From the NCBI GenBank assembly GCA_963751355.1, contig CAVVVS010000123.1, positions 1 through 37,561 on the forward strand: a stretch of DNA of 37,561 nucleotides, written 5' to 3'. The notes beneath the pieces were generated by a model that saw only the letters and a list, made by a program, of their open reading frames with translations, did not search any database and was not told the origin of the DNA. The stretch's first letter is position 1; each line of letters begins with the position of its first letter. A program made the position numbers and the translations under genes. Of the stretch, positions 27,515-36,750 are shown piece by piece. This stretch comes from CAVVVS01 sp963751355 (GTDB lineage: Bacteria; Bacteroidota; Ignavibacteria; Ignavibacteriales; Ignavibacteriaceae).

Positions 27515-28870
27515 TTAAAATCTTGAGAAAAATCCGGGGAAATAATAAGCATTTATATTTAGATTCTTTTTTATATAAACTGAAAGCATGAGTACATGAA
27601 CAGTAACACCTGCGGAATATGCTAAAGCCGCACCGTTTATACCCCAAATAGAGATTAATCCAATACAAGCTGCTAATTGCACCGCCGTTGCAAAAGCACT
27701 TATCAGGAAGTAAACTTTTTGTCTGCCGATCATTTGCAATATAAAGTTAGCGGGACTAAAAATAGTTTCTATTATCTGCCCGCAGCATAATATTATATAA
27801 ATTGTAAAGCCTGTTTTAAAACTTCCGCCTAATGATGAAAAAATAGGCCCGGCAAATATAATGGATAAAAGAATTAACGGTATGCCTATATACGATGAAA
27901 TACGAGCCGTGTAGCCTACAAATTTTTTCAAATCATCTTTATACACGTTTTTATAAAGATTCCCAATCTTAGGCATCGAAATTGTACCTACAGAAAAAAT
28001 AATGATTGAAAAAACCGTGATCATTTTTATCGAAATACCGTATACTCCCACAACAGACTTTGGAAGGAAAATACCGGCTATAAAAACTCCAATCCATAGC
28101 TTTAGATAATTTAATAAATTTGTACCGAATAGCGGGAATGATATCTTCAATAAATCATTCAATCGAGCAGTTTCCGCACCCGTCGAATAAATAAATTTTT
28201 TAATAATTTTTATGACCGGTATTGAACTTAAGGCAAGAGTCAAATACGAGGCAATGAGCAAAGAAAAATAAATGTCTGAATCATTCTTCCCTACAATCAA
28301 TGATCCTGCAAGTATAATTAATCCTATCAGGTAGGCAGCAATATTATTATAAAAGACATATTCTTTTATCTTTTTTAAGCCCCTGAGCAGTTGTGCATTT
28401 AACTTAATTATAGAAAGCGGTAAAATGGCAAATGCAAGTATCTTTACCGGGAGAATTAATGCAGGTTTGTTAAAAATTTTTATAGCGATAATGCCGGATA
28501 GGAAATAAACGGAAGCACTCAACAATACGGAAATCAAAACTGTTAATAATAATAATTTGACATAAGCATTACTTAAATATTCGCTGCCGCCTTTTGAATT
28601 ATTTTTCGAGAAAATTACTAATATTGTATTTTCGTTTCCAAGGGTTGAAAAGATCGTTGCCACATTTATCAGTAACATTGTCAGGACAAATGTGCCCGTT
28701 GCACCTGGCCCATAAATTTTAGCAACTATATATATAAAGAGATACCCTACTACATACCCGGCAATTCTTAGCCATAGAGCATGCAGGGTGCCGGTGTATA
28801 ATTCCTTAAGATGAATATTATTATTTAGCCTGGTTTTACTAAATTCTATTATCTTATTTAAAAATTTCAT
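27515..28870 (-). CDS. Wzx-type polysaccharide flippase
   Basis: 451 residues with about 12 hydrophobic helices, alternating with short charged loops, in the MATE/MOP exporter fold. RIAGYVVGYLFIYIVAKIYG (31-50) with the following GATGTFVLTMLLINVATIFS resembles the first helices of Wzx and O-antigen flippases. It should move undecaprenyl-linked repeat units to the periplasmic face. It lies between the Wzi-like gene and, divergently, the O-antigen polymerase gene. Substrate preference cannot be predicted. Confidence 0.88.
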   Translation of the reverse strand: MKFLNKIIEFSKTRLNNNIHLKELYTGTLHALWLRIAGYVVGYLFIYIVAKIYGPGATGTFVLTMLLINVATIFSTLGNENTILVIFSKNNSKGGSEYLSNAYVKLLLLTVLISVLLSASVYFLSGIIAIKIFNKPALILPVKILAFAILPLSIIKLNAQLLRGLKKIKEYVFYNNIAAYLIGLIILAGSLIVGKNDSDIYFSLLIASYLTLALSSIPVIKIIKKFIYSTGAETARLNDLLKISFPLFGTNLLNYLKLWIGVFIAGIFLPKSVVGVYGISIKMITVFSIIIFSVGTISMPKIGNLYKNVYKDDLKKFVGYTARISSYIGIPLILLSIIFAGPIFSSLGGSFKTGFTIYIILCCGQIIETIFSPANFILQMIGRQKVYFLISAFATAVQLAACIGLISIWGINGAALAYSAGVTVHVLMLSVYIKKNLNINAYYFPGFFSRF

Positions 28871-29306
28871 GTGTTTTTTATGAAGATATTCAGATCATCA
28901 GCTAAGGTTAAGCAAATTCCTTGCTGCTCTCTATGCCGATGAAAATCAATATTGATATTCAAAAGGAGTTCTTTAGATAGTATTCCAATCATTATGTGAA
29001 ATTTTGTATCAAATATGTCTCCGGGATAATATCGCCTTGAATAACCATAAGAGTAATGTTAATTATATTTCATAAAGTTATTTCTTAATATATTTGGTGC
29101 CGGCATTTAAAATGTTAAATTCCTAACTATATTGAATTTTTACAAAATATTTTTTTATTCGAATTACAACTTTTGACTTCCGAATGCGGAATCTCTTCGG
29201 AGATGAGCAGAGGTTCAGCATGATACTTTTTACACGGGTTCACCGCCTATACAGGGATAACAAATAAACTAATTCGTAAAATATCTAATTAACTTAGGGA
29301 CCAAAT
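28871..29306. other. Divergent intergenic region between wzx and wzy
   Basis: 436 bases separate the diverging wzx and wzy genes and must hold both promoters. Two adjacent small hairpins are visible at 29178-29204: TTCCG-AATG-CGGAA, then ATCTC-TTCG-GAGAT with a stable UUCG tetraloop. They lie in a locally GC-richer patch about 100 bases upstream of wzy. The remainder is AT-rich without recognisable genes. Confidence 0.55.
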
Positions 29307-30527
29307 ATGTCCGGAATTATAATTAAAAAAGATGTTATCCGGGAAATAATTTTATTGAGCACTTTTCTCTTAAGTATTGTAATTTCCAGTATATCAAATT
29401 ATACATTTTACTCTTTCCTGGTAAAAGGAGTAGTAAATATAATTCTGATATTATTTATTATTTATGACTATAGGCTCCAAATAAAACGCACAAATATTAG
29501 CTATAGTATAGATAAAATTTTTCTTCGAATTATTATACTGATCATTATTTTTCCGTCAATAACCCTTTTTTATTCCTACAATTCTCTATTTGGCTTTGAA
29601 AAGATTCTCTACCTAATATTGGGCACAATACCTGTAATTATCTCATTAAATTATTTATTACAAACATGGCATCCTTTGAGATTTAAAGTATTCATTATTA
29701 TAATTTCGATATTAGGAATAACCGGGGTAATATCCTCTTTAATAATAAAACCTTTTGAATACGGTAGTGTTTATAAATTTAATTTGTTTGACTGGAGTCA
29801 TGTAATATTCGGTAGATATATTGGTGCCATGGCTTTAATTGTGTTTATGTACTTTTTAAACCTCGGGAAAAATAAATATTATTTATTGTTTGCTTTTGTT
29901 ATAGTGACACTCTTATTAGGGACATTTTATTCCGGTTTACGAGCCGCCGCCTTAGGTACCGCATTCTTTATTCCGGCTTATCTGGTCTATTCATTTTTTA
30001 AGCATAATATAAATCTAAAACTGAAAATCATATCGGCTGCTTCCCTAACAATTGCTGCGTTAATAATATTTGCTTATTCAAATTTTAATCATATAGTAGA
30101 TAACAGGTACAATAATCTTGGCGATATACATCAGTTAAACTTTAATAATGATCCCGCAATAGGTGCCAGGCTTTCGGCGTACAAAATTAGTCTCGAAAGA
30201 TTTGAAAAACATCCTGTTATAGGACTGGGTTTCGGTGGTTTCAGAAGCTATTACAATGGTGATTTTTCTTTATGGATAAAATATCCTCACAATCTTTTTC
30301 TTGAAGTACTCGTGGAAACCGGGTTAATAGGTTTTACTCTTTTCCTGTTCTTATTGTTTATAATGTTTAAAAGTATCTATAACATTTCATTCGAAGCATT
30401 TTTTTATTTTGTTTTTGCTCTATGGCTCGCAATGTTTTCTAAAGATTTCCCTACTAATAGTATGCTGCTGACGGGAATAGCATTTATTGGATTGAAAGAA
30501 AAAGGTATTAAGCGGATATTTTCTTAA
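29307..30527 (+). CDS. O-antigen ligase/polymerase (Wzy-type) membrane protein
   Basis: 406 residues with about 10-12 membrane helices. The large periplasmic loop shared by Wzy and WaaL proteins is recognisable: RLSAYKISLERFEKHPVIGL, then GFGGFRSY. After that comes the family motif PHNLFLEVLVETGLIGF, with the conserved His and Glu of O-antigen ligase-like enzymes. It would polymerise lipid-linked repeat units flipped by Wzx, or ligate the finished chain. It is the only plus-strand gene in the polysaccharide locus and is followed directly by the 111-bp tandem array. AGGGA precedes the ATG. Confidence 0.88.
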   Translation: MSGIIIKKDVIREIILLSTFLLSIVISSISNYTFYSFLVKGVVNIILILFIIYDYRLQIKRTNISYSIDKIFLRIIILIIIFPSITLFYSYNSLFGFEKILYLILGTIPVIISLNYLLQTWHPLRFKVFIIIISILGITGVISSLIIKPFEYGSVYKFNLFDWSHVIFGRYIGAMALIVFMYFLNLGKNKYYLLFAFVIVTLLLGTFYSGLRAAALGTAFFIPAYLVYSFFKHNINLKLKIISAASLTIAALIIFAYSNFNHIVDNRYNNLGDIHQLNFNNDPAIGARLSAYKISLERFEKHPVIGLGFGGFRSYYNGDFSLWIKYPHNLFLEVLVETGLIGFTLFLFLLFIMFKSIYNISFEAFFYFVFALWLAMFSKDFPTNSMLLTGIAFIGLKEKGIKRIFS

Positions 30528-30574
30528 TTTTTAGCGAAACTCTGGATAGTCAGGACATTATTTTTCGGGAATAA

Positions 30575-32108
30575 ATGGAACGCAGATTTTTATGATTATT
30601 ATGATCTTTTAAGATCTGTGCATTTTTCCTATCATAATTAATCATAACCGATCTTAACGATCAGCGTTCTATTCCGTGACAAATAATGGAACACAGATTT
30701 TTATGATTATTATGATCTTTTAAGATCTATGCATTTTTCCTATCATAATTAATCATAACCGATCATAACGATCAGCGTTCTATTCCGTGGTAAATAATGG
30801 AACACAGATTTTTATGATTATTATGATCTTTTAAGATCTATACATTTTTCCTATCATAATTAATCATAACCGATCATAACGATCAGCGTTCTATTCCGTG
30901 GCAAATAATGGGACACTGATTTTTATGATCTTTTAAGATCTGTACATTTTTCCTATCATAATTAATCATAACCGATCATAACGATCAGCGTTCTATTCCG
31001 CGGCAAATAATGGAACACAGATTTTTATGATTATTATGATCTTTTAAGATCTATGCATTTTTCCTATCATAATTAATCATAACCGATCATAACGATCAGC
31101 GTTCTATTCCGTGGCAAATAATGGGACACTGATTTTTATGATTATTATGATCTTTTAAGATCTGTGCATTTTTCCTATCATAATTAATCATAACCGATCA
31201 TAATGATCAGCGTTCTATTCCGTGGCAAATAATGGAACACAGATTTTTATGATTATTATGATCTTTTAAGATCTATGCATTTTTCCTATCATAATTAATC
31301 ATAACCGATCATAACGATCAGCGTTCTATTCCGCGGCAAATAATGGAACACAGATTTTTATGATTATTATGATCTTTTAAGATCTGTACATTTTTTCCTA
31401 TCATAATTAATCATAACCGATCTTAATGATCAGCGTTCTATTCCGTGGCAAATAATGGGACACTGATTTATTATGATCTTTTAAGATCTATGACATTTTT
31501 TCCTATCATAATTAATCATAACCAATCTTAATGATCAGCGTTCTATTCCGTGGTAAATAATGGAACACTGATTTTTATGATTATTATGATCTTTTAAGAT
31601 CTATGCATTTTTCCCTATCATAATTAATCATAACCGATCATAACGATCAGCGTTCTATTCCGCGGCAAATAATGGAACACAGATTTTTATGATTATTATG
31701 ATCTTTTAAGATCTGTACATTTTTCCTATCATAATTAATCATAACCGATCATAACGATCAGCGTTCTATTCCGTGGTAAATAATGGGACACAGATTTTTA
31801 TGATTATTATGATCTTTTAAGATCTGTACATTTTTTCCTATCATAATTAATCATAACCGATCTTAATGATCAGCGTTCTATTCCGTGGTAAATAATGGAA
31901 CACAGATTTTTATGATTATTATGATCTTTTAAGATCTATGCATTTTTCCTATCATAATTAATCATAACCGATCTTAATGATCAGCGTTCTATTCCGTGAC
32001 AAATAATGGAACACAGATTTTTATGATTATTATGATTTTTTAAGATCTGTACATTTTTCCTATCATAATTAATCATAACCGATCTTAACGATCAGCGTTC
32101 TATTTCGC
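30575..32108. repeat. 14-copy 111-bp satellite array between convergent genes
   Basis: Fourteen head-to-tail units begin (at ATGG) at 30575, 30686, 30797, 30908, 31010, 31121, 31232, 31343, 31455, 31560, 31672, 31783, 31895 and 32006. Most are 111-112 bases. The fourth (102) and ninth (105) carry short deletions. Each unit has GGAACACAGATTTTTATGAT at the left end and an inverted relative, GATCATAACGATCAGCGTTC, toward the right end. An inner GATCTT-TT-AAGATC hairpin and TCATAA motifs about ten bases apart are also present. The array starts 48 bases after the wzy stop and ends 9 bases before the end of the convergent sugar transferase gene. No open frame. Confidence 0.97.
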
Positions 32109-32116
32109 GTTAACTT

Positions 32117-34072
32117 TTACTTGCTTCGTGCTTTCTTGAAGAAGATATTGTATGCAGCCTTAAAGAAATACTTGACATCGGTCATTAAAGGGTTCTTTTC
32201 ATATAAATCAAGATACCTCTCCTCCGATGCCATTATCTCCTGCAGAGTTTCAGGCATATCAACATAAAAAGGAGGAATTAATCCCGGCTTAAATTTATTA
32301 CGTTTCTCTATTAAACATTCCTTATACAGACTCAAATAATGATTACTCAACGGACGAACACCCACCAATTTCAGGTCGCCCTTAATAAAATTTACCAGCA
32401 TGGGTAACTCATCCAGCCATAATTTACGAAATAACTTTCCCCAATACGTTATTCTAAAATCATTATTAAACTTGCCGCCGGTTTGAAGATTAAATTTTTC
32501 AAATACCAACTGCTGCAAATATTCTGAATAAGGGTGCATAGTACGCAACTTATACACATAAATAGGCTTCCCGTTAGCACCGGTTCTACGCATTTTAATT
32601 AAAGGGCCGTAAGAGGGATTAGAATCTGTTTCCGGTTCTTTCACTTTCTTCACAACAAAGCAGATAGAATCATCAATTTCTTTTAAATTAACCACTTCAA
32701 AACCGCAATAATATAACCTTCCCAAACCTTCGGCAAAAGAAATTGCCCGGTTATAGCCTTTAGTAAATAAAAAATAAAACTTTTGAAGTATAGGAACTTT
32801 AGGAAAAACACGTCGCCAAATAAAATCTACAAAATAAAATAACTGGGCAAAATAGTAAGGATATTTTTTGAGAAAGCGAAGATGTCTCAACCTGATAGTC
32901 TCCCATCTTCCTACGAAAATACCCCCGTTTATTAGTTTTTTATTTACCTCTATGAAGTAGTTGTTTATTCTTCTTATATCGTTCACATGATGAAGGTTCA
33001 GAAAAAACTTAAGATATTCATCCGGCAGGATTTCGATGTTATAGATATCACGGGATCTGATAGTTACGGAATATGAAATATCAAACGAATTTAATTCTAA
33101 AGTTTCTGTTAAAAATTGATAAATCTTCGGAAATTTTCTTAGATAAACGTTTTTTAATTTTTCATTTTGTGTATCCGATTCAGGCCGGGTATTTGTTAAT
33201 TTATAGAGTATCCGGGAATCAAAATTCAGGGCAGTTTCGGCAGGGTCTCTCAAAAGGTTCGCTTTCAAATACTTAAGTTCATAATCCAGCGATGGATCAG
33301 GCTTCTTAAAAAAGTAAAAAACAGTAACCATTATGAATGAAAGGACAGTGTATACTATAGTTATGATTATTACCGAAGATGCATCTTTACTGCTTAGTCT
33401 TAGTATAAAAATAATGAAGTAATTGAGGGCAATTATAATTATATATGATTTTAAATATAACCAAATAAAATTCCAATAATTATTACTCTTATATAAAGGA
33501 TGAAAGCGATGACCGGATAACGACGATAATATCCAGTTTATATATAACCCTACCAGCAAGATATCATAAGGATTGTCTGAACCGGTGAAATTTATTCTTT
33601 CAAAAAAAAGGTATAATATTAATATTGTGAACAGAAAAAACTCTGCTATAAATGCCCGGCTGCTGAATACTAGCTTTATCGAATACGTGTTTATTTGAGA
33701 ATGATTTACCCATAGTACTAATATTATTTCAAAAATAAATGCCGATAAGACCGAACTTATTATTATTAACCTTGAGACATTTAATAGATTAAATTCGAAG
33801 ATAATGATGGATAGCAAACCCAGCATTAAAAAGAACGAAATAAAATGTGTGTAAAGGATACTAAATAATTTAGAACCCTTACTATCCTTAAACTTCCTGG
33901 ACAAAAGGCTGGAGCCAAACCATGCAAGGAGGTATGCAATAAAATAGAATGTATATTCCTTATCTAAGATAAATGAGTTTTTAATCAAAAGATAAAAGAA
34001 AAGAAATGCAAATGAATATATACCGAGATTAAATAAAACTCTGTATATTGTTTTTTTATAGCTAAGTAACAT
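32117..34072 (-). CDS. Polyprenyl-phosphate sugar-1-phosphate transferase with N-terminal membrane and methyltransferase-like regions
   Basis: 651 residues, predicted to start the polysaccharide by transferring a sugar phosphate to undecaprenyl phosphate. About eight membrane helices occupy 1-260. Residues 310-478 look like the C-terminal part of a class I methyltransferase (LHHVNDIRRIN, KKLINGGIFVG, AEGLGRLYYCGFEVV), but no SAM-binding glycine loop is visible. The bacterial sugar-transferase core follows (485-600), with YVYKLRTM (505-512), DELPMLVNFIKGDLKLVGVR (554-573) and KPGLIPPFY (595-603). The usual re-entrant membrane helix before that core is missing and is replaced by the methyltransferase-like block. 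From memory this layout recurs in Bacteroidota sugar transferases. Confidence 0.87.
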   Translation of the reverse strand: MLLSYKKTIYRVLFNLGIYSFAFLFFYLLIKNSFILDKEYTFYFIAYLLAWFGSSLLSRKFKDSKGSKLFSILYTHFISFFLMLGLLSIIIFEFNLLNVSRLIIISSVLSAFIFEIILVLWVNHSQINTYSIKLVFSSRAFIAEFFLFTILILYLFFERINFTGSDNPYDILLVGLYINWILSSLSGHRFHPLYKSNNYWNFIWLYLKSYIIIIALNYFIIFILRLSSKDASSVIIITIVYTVLSFIMVTVFYFFKKPDPSLDYELKYLKANLLRDPAETALNFDSRILYKLTNTRPESDTQNEKLKNVYLRKFPKIYQFLTETLELNSFDISYSVTIRSRDIYNIEILPDEYLKFFLNLHHVNDIRRINNYFIEVNKKLINGGIFVGRWETIRLRHLRFLKKYPYYFAQLFYFVDFIWRRVFPKVPILQKFYFLFTKGYNRAISFAEGLGRLYYCGFEVVNLKEIDDSICFVVKKVKEPETDSNPSYGPLIKMRRTGANGKPIYVYKLRTMHPYSEYLQQLVFEKFNLQTGGKFNNDFRITYWGKLFRKLWLDELPMLVNFIKGDLKLVGVRPLSNHYLSLYKECLIEKRNKFKPGLIPPFYVDMPETLQEIMASEERYLDLYEKNPLMTDVKYFFKAAYNIFFKKARSK

Positions 34073-34318
34073 CTAAATTTTATTTACTTAATTAGAAAGT
34101 AATTTTACATAATTAAATGCAACGATCTTATTGTGGCTGCCATTGCCAGACCTGCTAATTCCGAATATTATTCAGTAAAAATGTCAAAACAGAAACTTTC
34201 CCCACTGACCCGATGGTAATCCGCACCGGAACTTAAAAATACAAATAAGTTATTTCCGTTAGATTCATACAATTAAGGCATGTAATCATTTTCTCAGGTA
34301 CAAAATCATCAATCTAGT

Positions 34319-35548
34319 TTAATGAACCGGCGCAATATAAAGCCAATAATAAAAATAAACCGATCCTAAAACAACTTGCGTACTAACCCAAAATCGTAAT
34401 ATCTTTTTCTCCGAAATCTTAGGAATAAGAAATAAGTATAAAAGAGCAATCAAAGGCAATACGTGCCTCTCGGATAACAATGTATTAAATACAAATCCTA
34501 CGGAAAATAATAATATCAAAGAAAATAACAAAAAATCACTTTTGTTATTGATTCTTTTATATAAAAAATAAAATGCAATAATACCTATAAAAGCAAGCAT
34601 ACATTTAACAATGAATCCGGCCGGAACAAATATATTCTGCAATAATGCTGCCGAATGAAAAGTATAACCTGAAATTTTACCGGCAGCCGGCGCGTTTTGC
34701 CATCCAGGCATAAAAAAGATTACAAGCAATAATCCTAAAATTGAAGCAGTTAATGAAGTCTTAATATTTATTTGCTTTATTCCGAATATAAAAAAAGGAA
34801 GAACTACCGAACCTATAATAATTATTATTGCACTAATATTTGTAACTTCAAATTGAATATTATGGTAGCTAAACTTATGTGGTGTAAATCCATTCCATAC
34901 ATAGAAAATAATAAAAGGGATTAATTGGGGTAATAGAAATAATGAAACCTTTAAAACATATTCTTTAGATACCTTGAAGCTATCATAAATAAAAAGATGG
35001 ATTGGATAAAATAAAATCAACAAAAGGTAAAATTGCTGGGATAATATTGCAAATGCTGTAAAAAATCCTGTAAGTAAAGAACCTTTATATGAGTTATCGT
35101 CTATAAAAAGTAAAGATAATAAGAAGAATAGTAATCCGTAGACTGCCATGTAATATGTAAAAGCAGGCTTCAAAAAATACGGATAAAAAAATAAAATCAG
35201 TGAACCGTAAATAACTGTAGTTTTATTGCCCCGCCTTTTAAGTAAGACAATAAATACAATTATTGTAAAACAGGCAATTAAGGAATTTATTATTCTTGCG
35301 ATTGATAGATCGGGCTCTAATCCAAGTAATTTAATTGGTAAAATGCTAATTATATATGGTAGAGGAGTGTTGGCAGCATTATAATTTGGACTTACAATAG
35401 ACTTAAATATTCCATTTTTAAAGAATAGGATTAAAGTTGGTAAGTGAAAATACTTTTCGTCATATTCTACCCGATTTTGAAGTAACGATAAAACTAGAAA
35501 GAGAAGAAATATGCCGAAGAGGCCTATATAAAATTTATTTTTTATCAT
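34319..35548 (-). CDS. GT-C fold membrane glycosyltransferase
   Basis: 409 residues with about 10-11 membrane helices. The first periplasmic loop has the acidic GT-C motif (NRVEYDEKYFHLP, 25-37) followed by NYNAANTPLPYII, like PMT/GT39 and ALG10-type enzymes, which use polyprenyl-phosphate sugars at the outer face of the membrane. It probably adds a side-branch sugar or modifies the repeat unit. It is transcribed toward the sugar transferase, with a 246-base gap. Family assignment below GT-C is uncertain. Confidence 0.7.
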   Translation of the reverse strand: MIKNKFYIGLFGIFLLFLVLSLLQNRVEYDEKYFHLPTLILFFKNGIFKSIVSPNYNAANTPLPYIISILPIKLLGLEPDLSIARIINSLIACFTIIVFIVLLKRRGNKTTVIYGSLILFFYPYFLKPAFTYYMAVYGLLFFLLSLLFIDDNSYKGSLLTGFFTAFAILSQQFYLLLILFYPIHLFIYDSFKVSKEYVLKVSLFLLPQLIPFIIFYVWNGFTPHKFSYHNIQFEVTNISAIIIIIGSVVLPFFIFGIKQINIKTSLTASILGLLLVIFFMPGWQNAPAAGKISGYTFHSAALLQNIFVPAGFIVKCMLAFIGIIAFYFLYKRINNKSDFLLFSLILLFSVGFVFNTLLSERHVLPLIALLYLFLIPKISEKKILRFWVSTQVVLGSVYFYYWLYIAPVH

Positions 35549-35749
35549 TAAAAATCAGTAACCGGAACTCTTGAAATCAGTTCGAATGAAAATTTTTTAT
35601 TTATTGGAGAGGTCATAACTATCCGAAAGTTATGAAAAATAATAGGTCCCATTGTTTTTTTGTTTGTCAATAAAAAACGTTTACTCTTTAAAAAATTTTC
35701 TTTTTACACATGTTATGCCAGTGATACAAGGGAAACCTCTTTAAGGATC

Positions 35750-35910
35750 TATTCCCTTTACTTTTCTTAGCGTAAGAAAAGTAACAAAAGAAGCATGCAC
35801 TGAAAAAGAAATTCTGGAAATTATACCTTTCATTGGAAATTCTATCTTTTCATATAAAGAAAAATAACTCAGTCGCTCCGCTCCTTCATGCAGATTTTTC
35901 TTTTTGTGTT
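35750..35910. repeat. Single diverged copy of the TTACTTTTCTTA palindromic repeat family
   Basis: The perfect palindrome TTACTTTTCTTA-GCG-TAAGAAAAGTAA lies at 35758-35784, with the same CCCTTTA lead-in and ACAAAAGAA trail as the tandem copies at 21421-22512. Beyond about 35 shared bases, the inner part differs (it contains TCGCTCCGCTCC). The outer flanks GAAAAAGAAA and TTTTTCTTTTTG can still pair, so the palindrome-plus-long-hairpin layout is kept. Confidence 0.8.
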
Positions 35911-36182
35911 AACATTACATGGGAAGTGATTTGTTTCGGTATACTTTCCGGACGAATTTCTTTTTAGGTGCGATTTGCAGTCAGATCATTACATTTTATA
36001 TTCTAACGTATACCCATTCGATTCCTTACATTATGCACTTATTTTCCTTAAAATGCCAACAAAAAATTCATTTATGGTGTATTTACGAACTTTTTAATAT
36101 GCTCTATTTAAACTTTCGGATGGAAGTGTGGAGAGATATTACATATTCAAATCAAAATTGAATTATCGATTTTTAATTAATC

Positions 36183-36249
36183 CCTTATCCCGCCAAAGGA
36201 CCACCGCCCATAGCGGGGCAGGCGGGCAAGCCGGCAGCATATTGATATT
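36183..36249. repeat. 25-bp direct repeat copy interrupted by a 42-bp GC-rich palindromic insert
   Basis: CCTTAT (36183-36188) and CCGGCAGCATATTGATATT (36231-36249) together match CCTTATCCGGCAGCATATCA plus ATATT at 36861-36885 with two mismatches. The left copy is split by 42 bases (36189-36230) that are 31/42 G+C. The insert starts CCCGCC and carries GGCGGG near its end (36221-36226), an inverted pair, with CC on both sides as a possible 2-bp target duplication. The strong local GC contrast marks it as a foreign mini-element or a copy of a dispersed palindrome. Confidence 0.75.
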
Positions 36250-36253
36250 AATT

Positions 36254-36550
36254 TTAATAATCCCTGATTAATGAAGATGCAGGAATATTTAATTTATTAT
36301 AAAGTGTTCTAATCATAGATAAACTTAGTTTCCTCTTCCTATTTAGTATTTCCGAAGCTCTGCTTTTTGAACCTAGAATTTTTACCAAAGCCGAAGGCTC
36401 CATATTTAACTGTTCGAGTCTAAATTTAATGGCTTCAACCGGGTCCGGAAGATCTATTGGGAAATTTTTCTTTTCATAATCTTCAACTAAAATTGAAAGT
36501 ACTTCCAATTCATCATATTCCTTTGAACCGGATTTTAAATCTTTTTGCAT
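36254..36550 (-). CDS. higA: HigA-type antitoxin (XRE helix-turn-helix)
   Basis: 98 residues. The C-terminal half is a compact helix-turn-helix in which DPVEAIKFRLEQLNMEPSAL, ILGSKSRASEILNRKRKLSL and LYNKLNIPASSLI line up with HigA antitoxins. The N-terminal half is acidic and would contact the toxin. HigA binds its own promoter and neutralises the HigB mRNA-cutting toxin. Here the upstream partner, 29 bases away, survives only as a C-terminal fragment, so the antitoxin is apparently orphaned. Confidence 0.88.
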   Translation of the reverse strand: MQKDLKSGSKEYDELEVLSILVEDYEKKNFPIDLPDPVEAIKFRLEQLNMEPSALVKILGSKSRASEILNRKRKLSLSMIRTLYNKLNIPASSLIRDY

Positions 36551-36578
36551 TAATTAATATATTCTGTCTAATGCAATA

Positions 36579-36743
36579 TTATAAGCTTTCTTTGTTCTGA
36601 TTGGTTTTAACATATTTAATTTCCTTTACATTTAGTTTGTCGTACTCTTTATGTGTATCAATCCATACTATAAAAACAATTCCTATCTTATATTCAATGT
36701 CAACTATCAAACGATATTTATTACCATGATGATCTTTTGATTT
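36579..36743 (-). pseudogene. higB: N-terminally truncated HigB toxin fragment
   Basis: Reading toward higA, a 54-residue open segment contains NKYRLIVDIEYKIGIVFIVW and DTHKEYDKLNVKEI, the conserved C-terminal half of HigB-type mRNA interferases (about 95-100 residues when intact). The frame is closed by TAA at 36744-36746, just before the similarity begins, and no suitable start precedes it, so the N-terminal 40-50 residues are lost. It occupies the normal toxin-first position of higBA operons. It is almost certainly inactive. Confidence 0.8.
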
Positions 36744-36750
36744 TTATCTT

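Larger units (their letters stand above)
35549..36253. other. Non-coding, repeat-bearing region between GT-C gene and higA
   Basis: 705 bases without a convincing gene. It holds a diverged member of the palindromic repeat family seen at 21421 (35750-35910), an unsupported 80-codon open frame after it (35919-36161), and at the right end a 42-base GC-rich insert inside one copy of a 25-bp direct repeat (36183-36249). Confidence 0.6.

Noticed and set aside
30575..32108. CRISPR array
   Set aside because: Units are 111 bases and repeat over their whole length. There are no unique spacers, and no cas genes are nearby.
35919..36161. 80-codon plus-strand open frame
   Set aside because: Composition is irregular, there is no ribosome site, and it begins in the repeat flank. 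I see no family resemblance, so it is probably chance.
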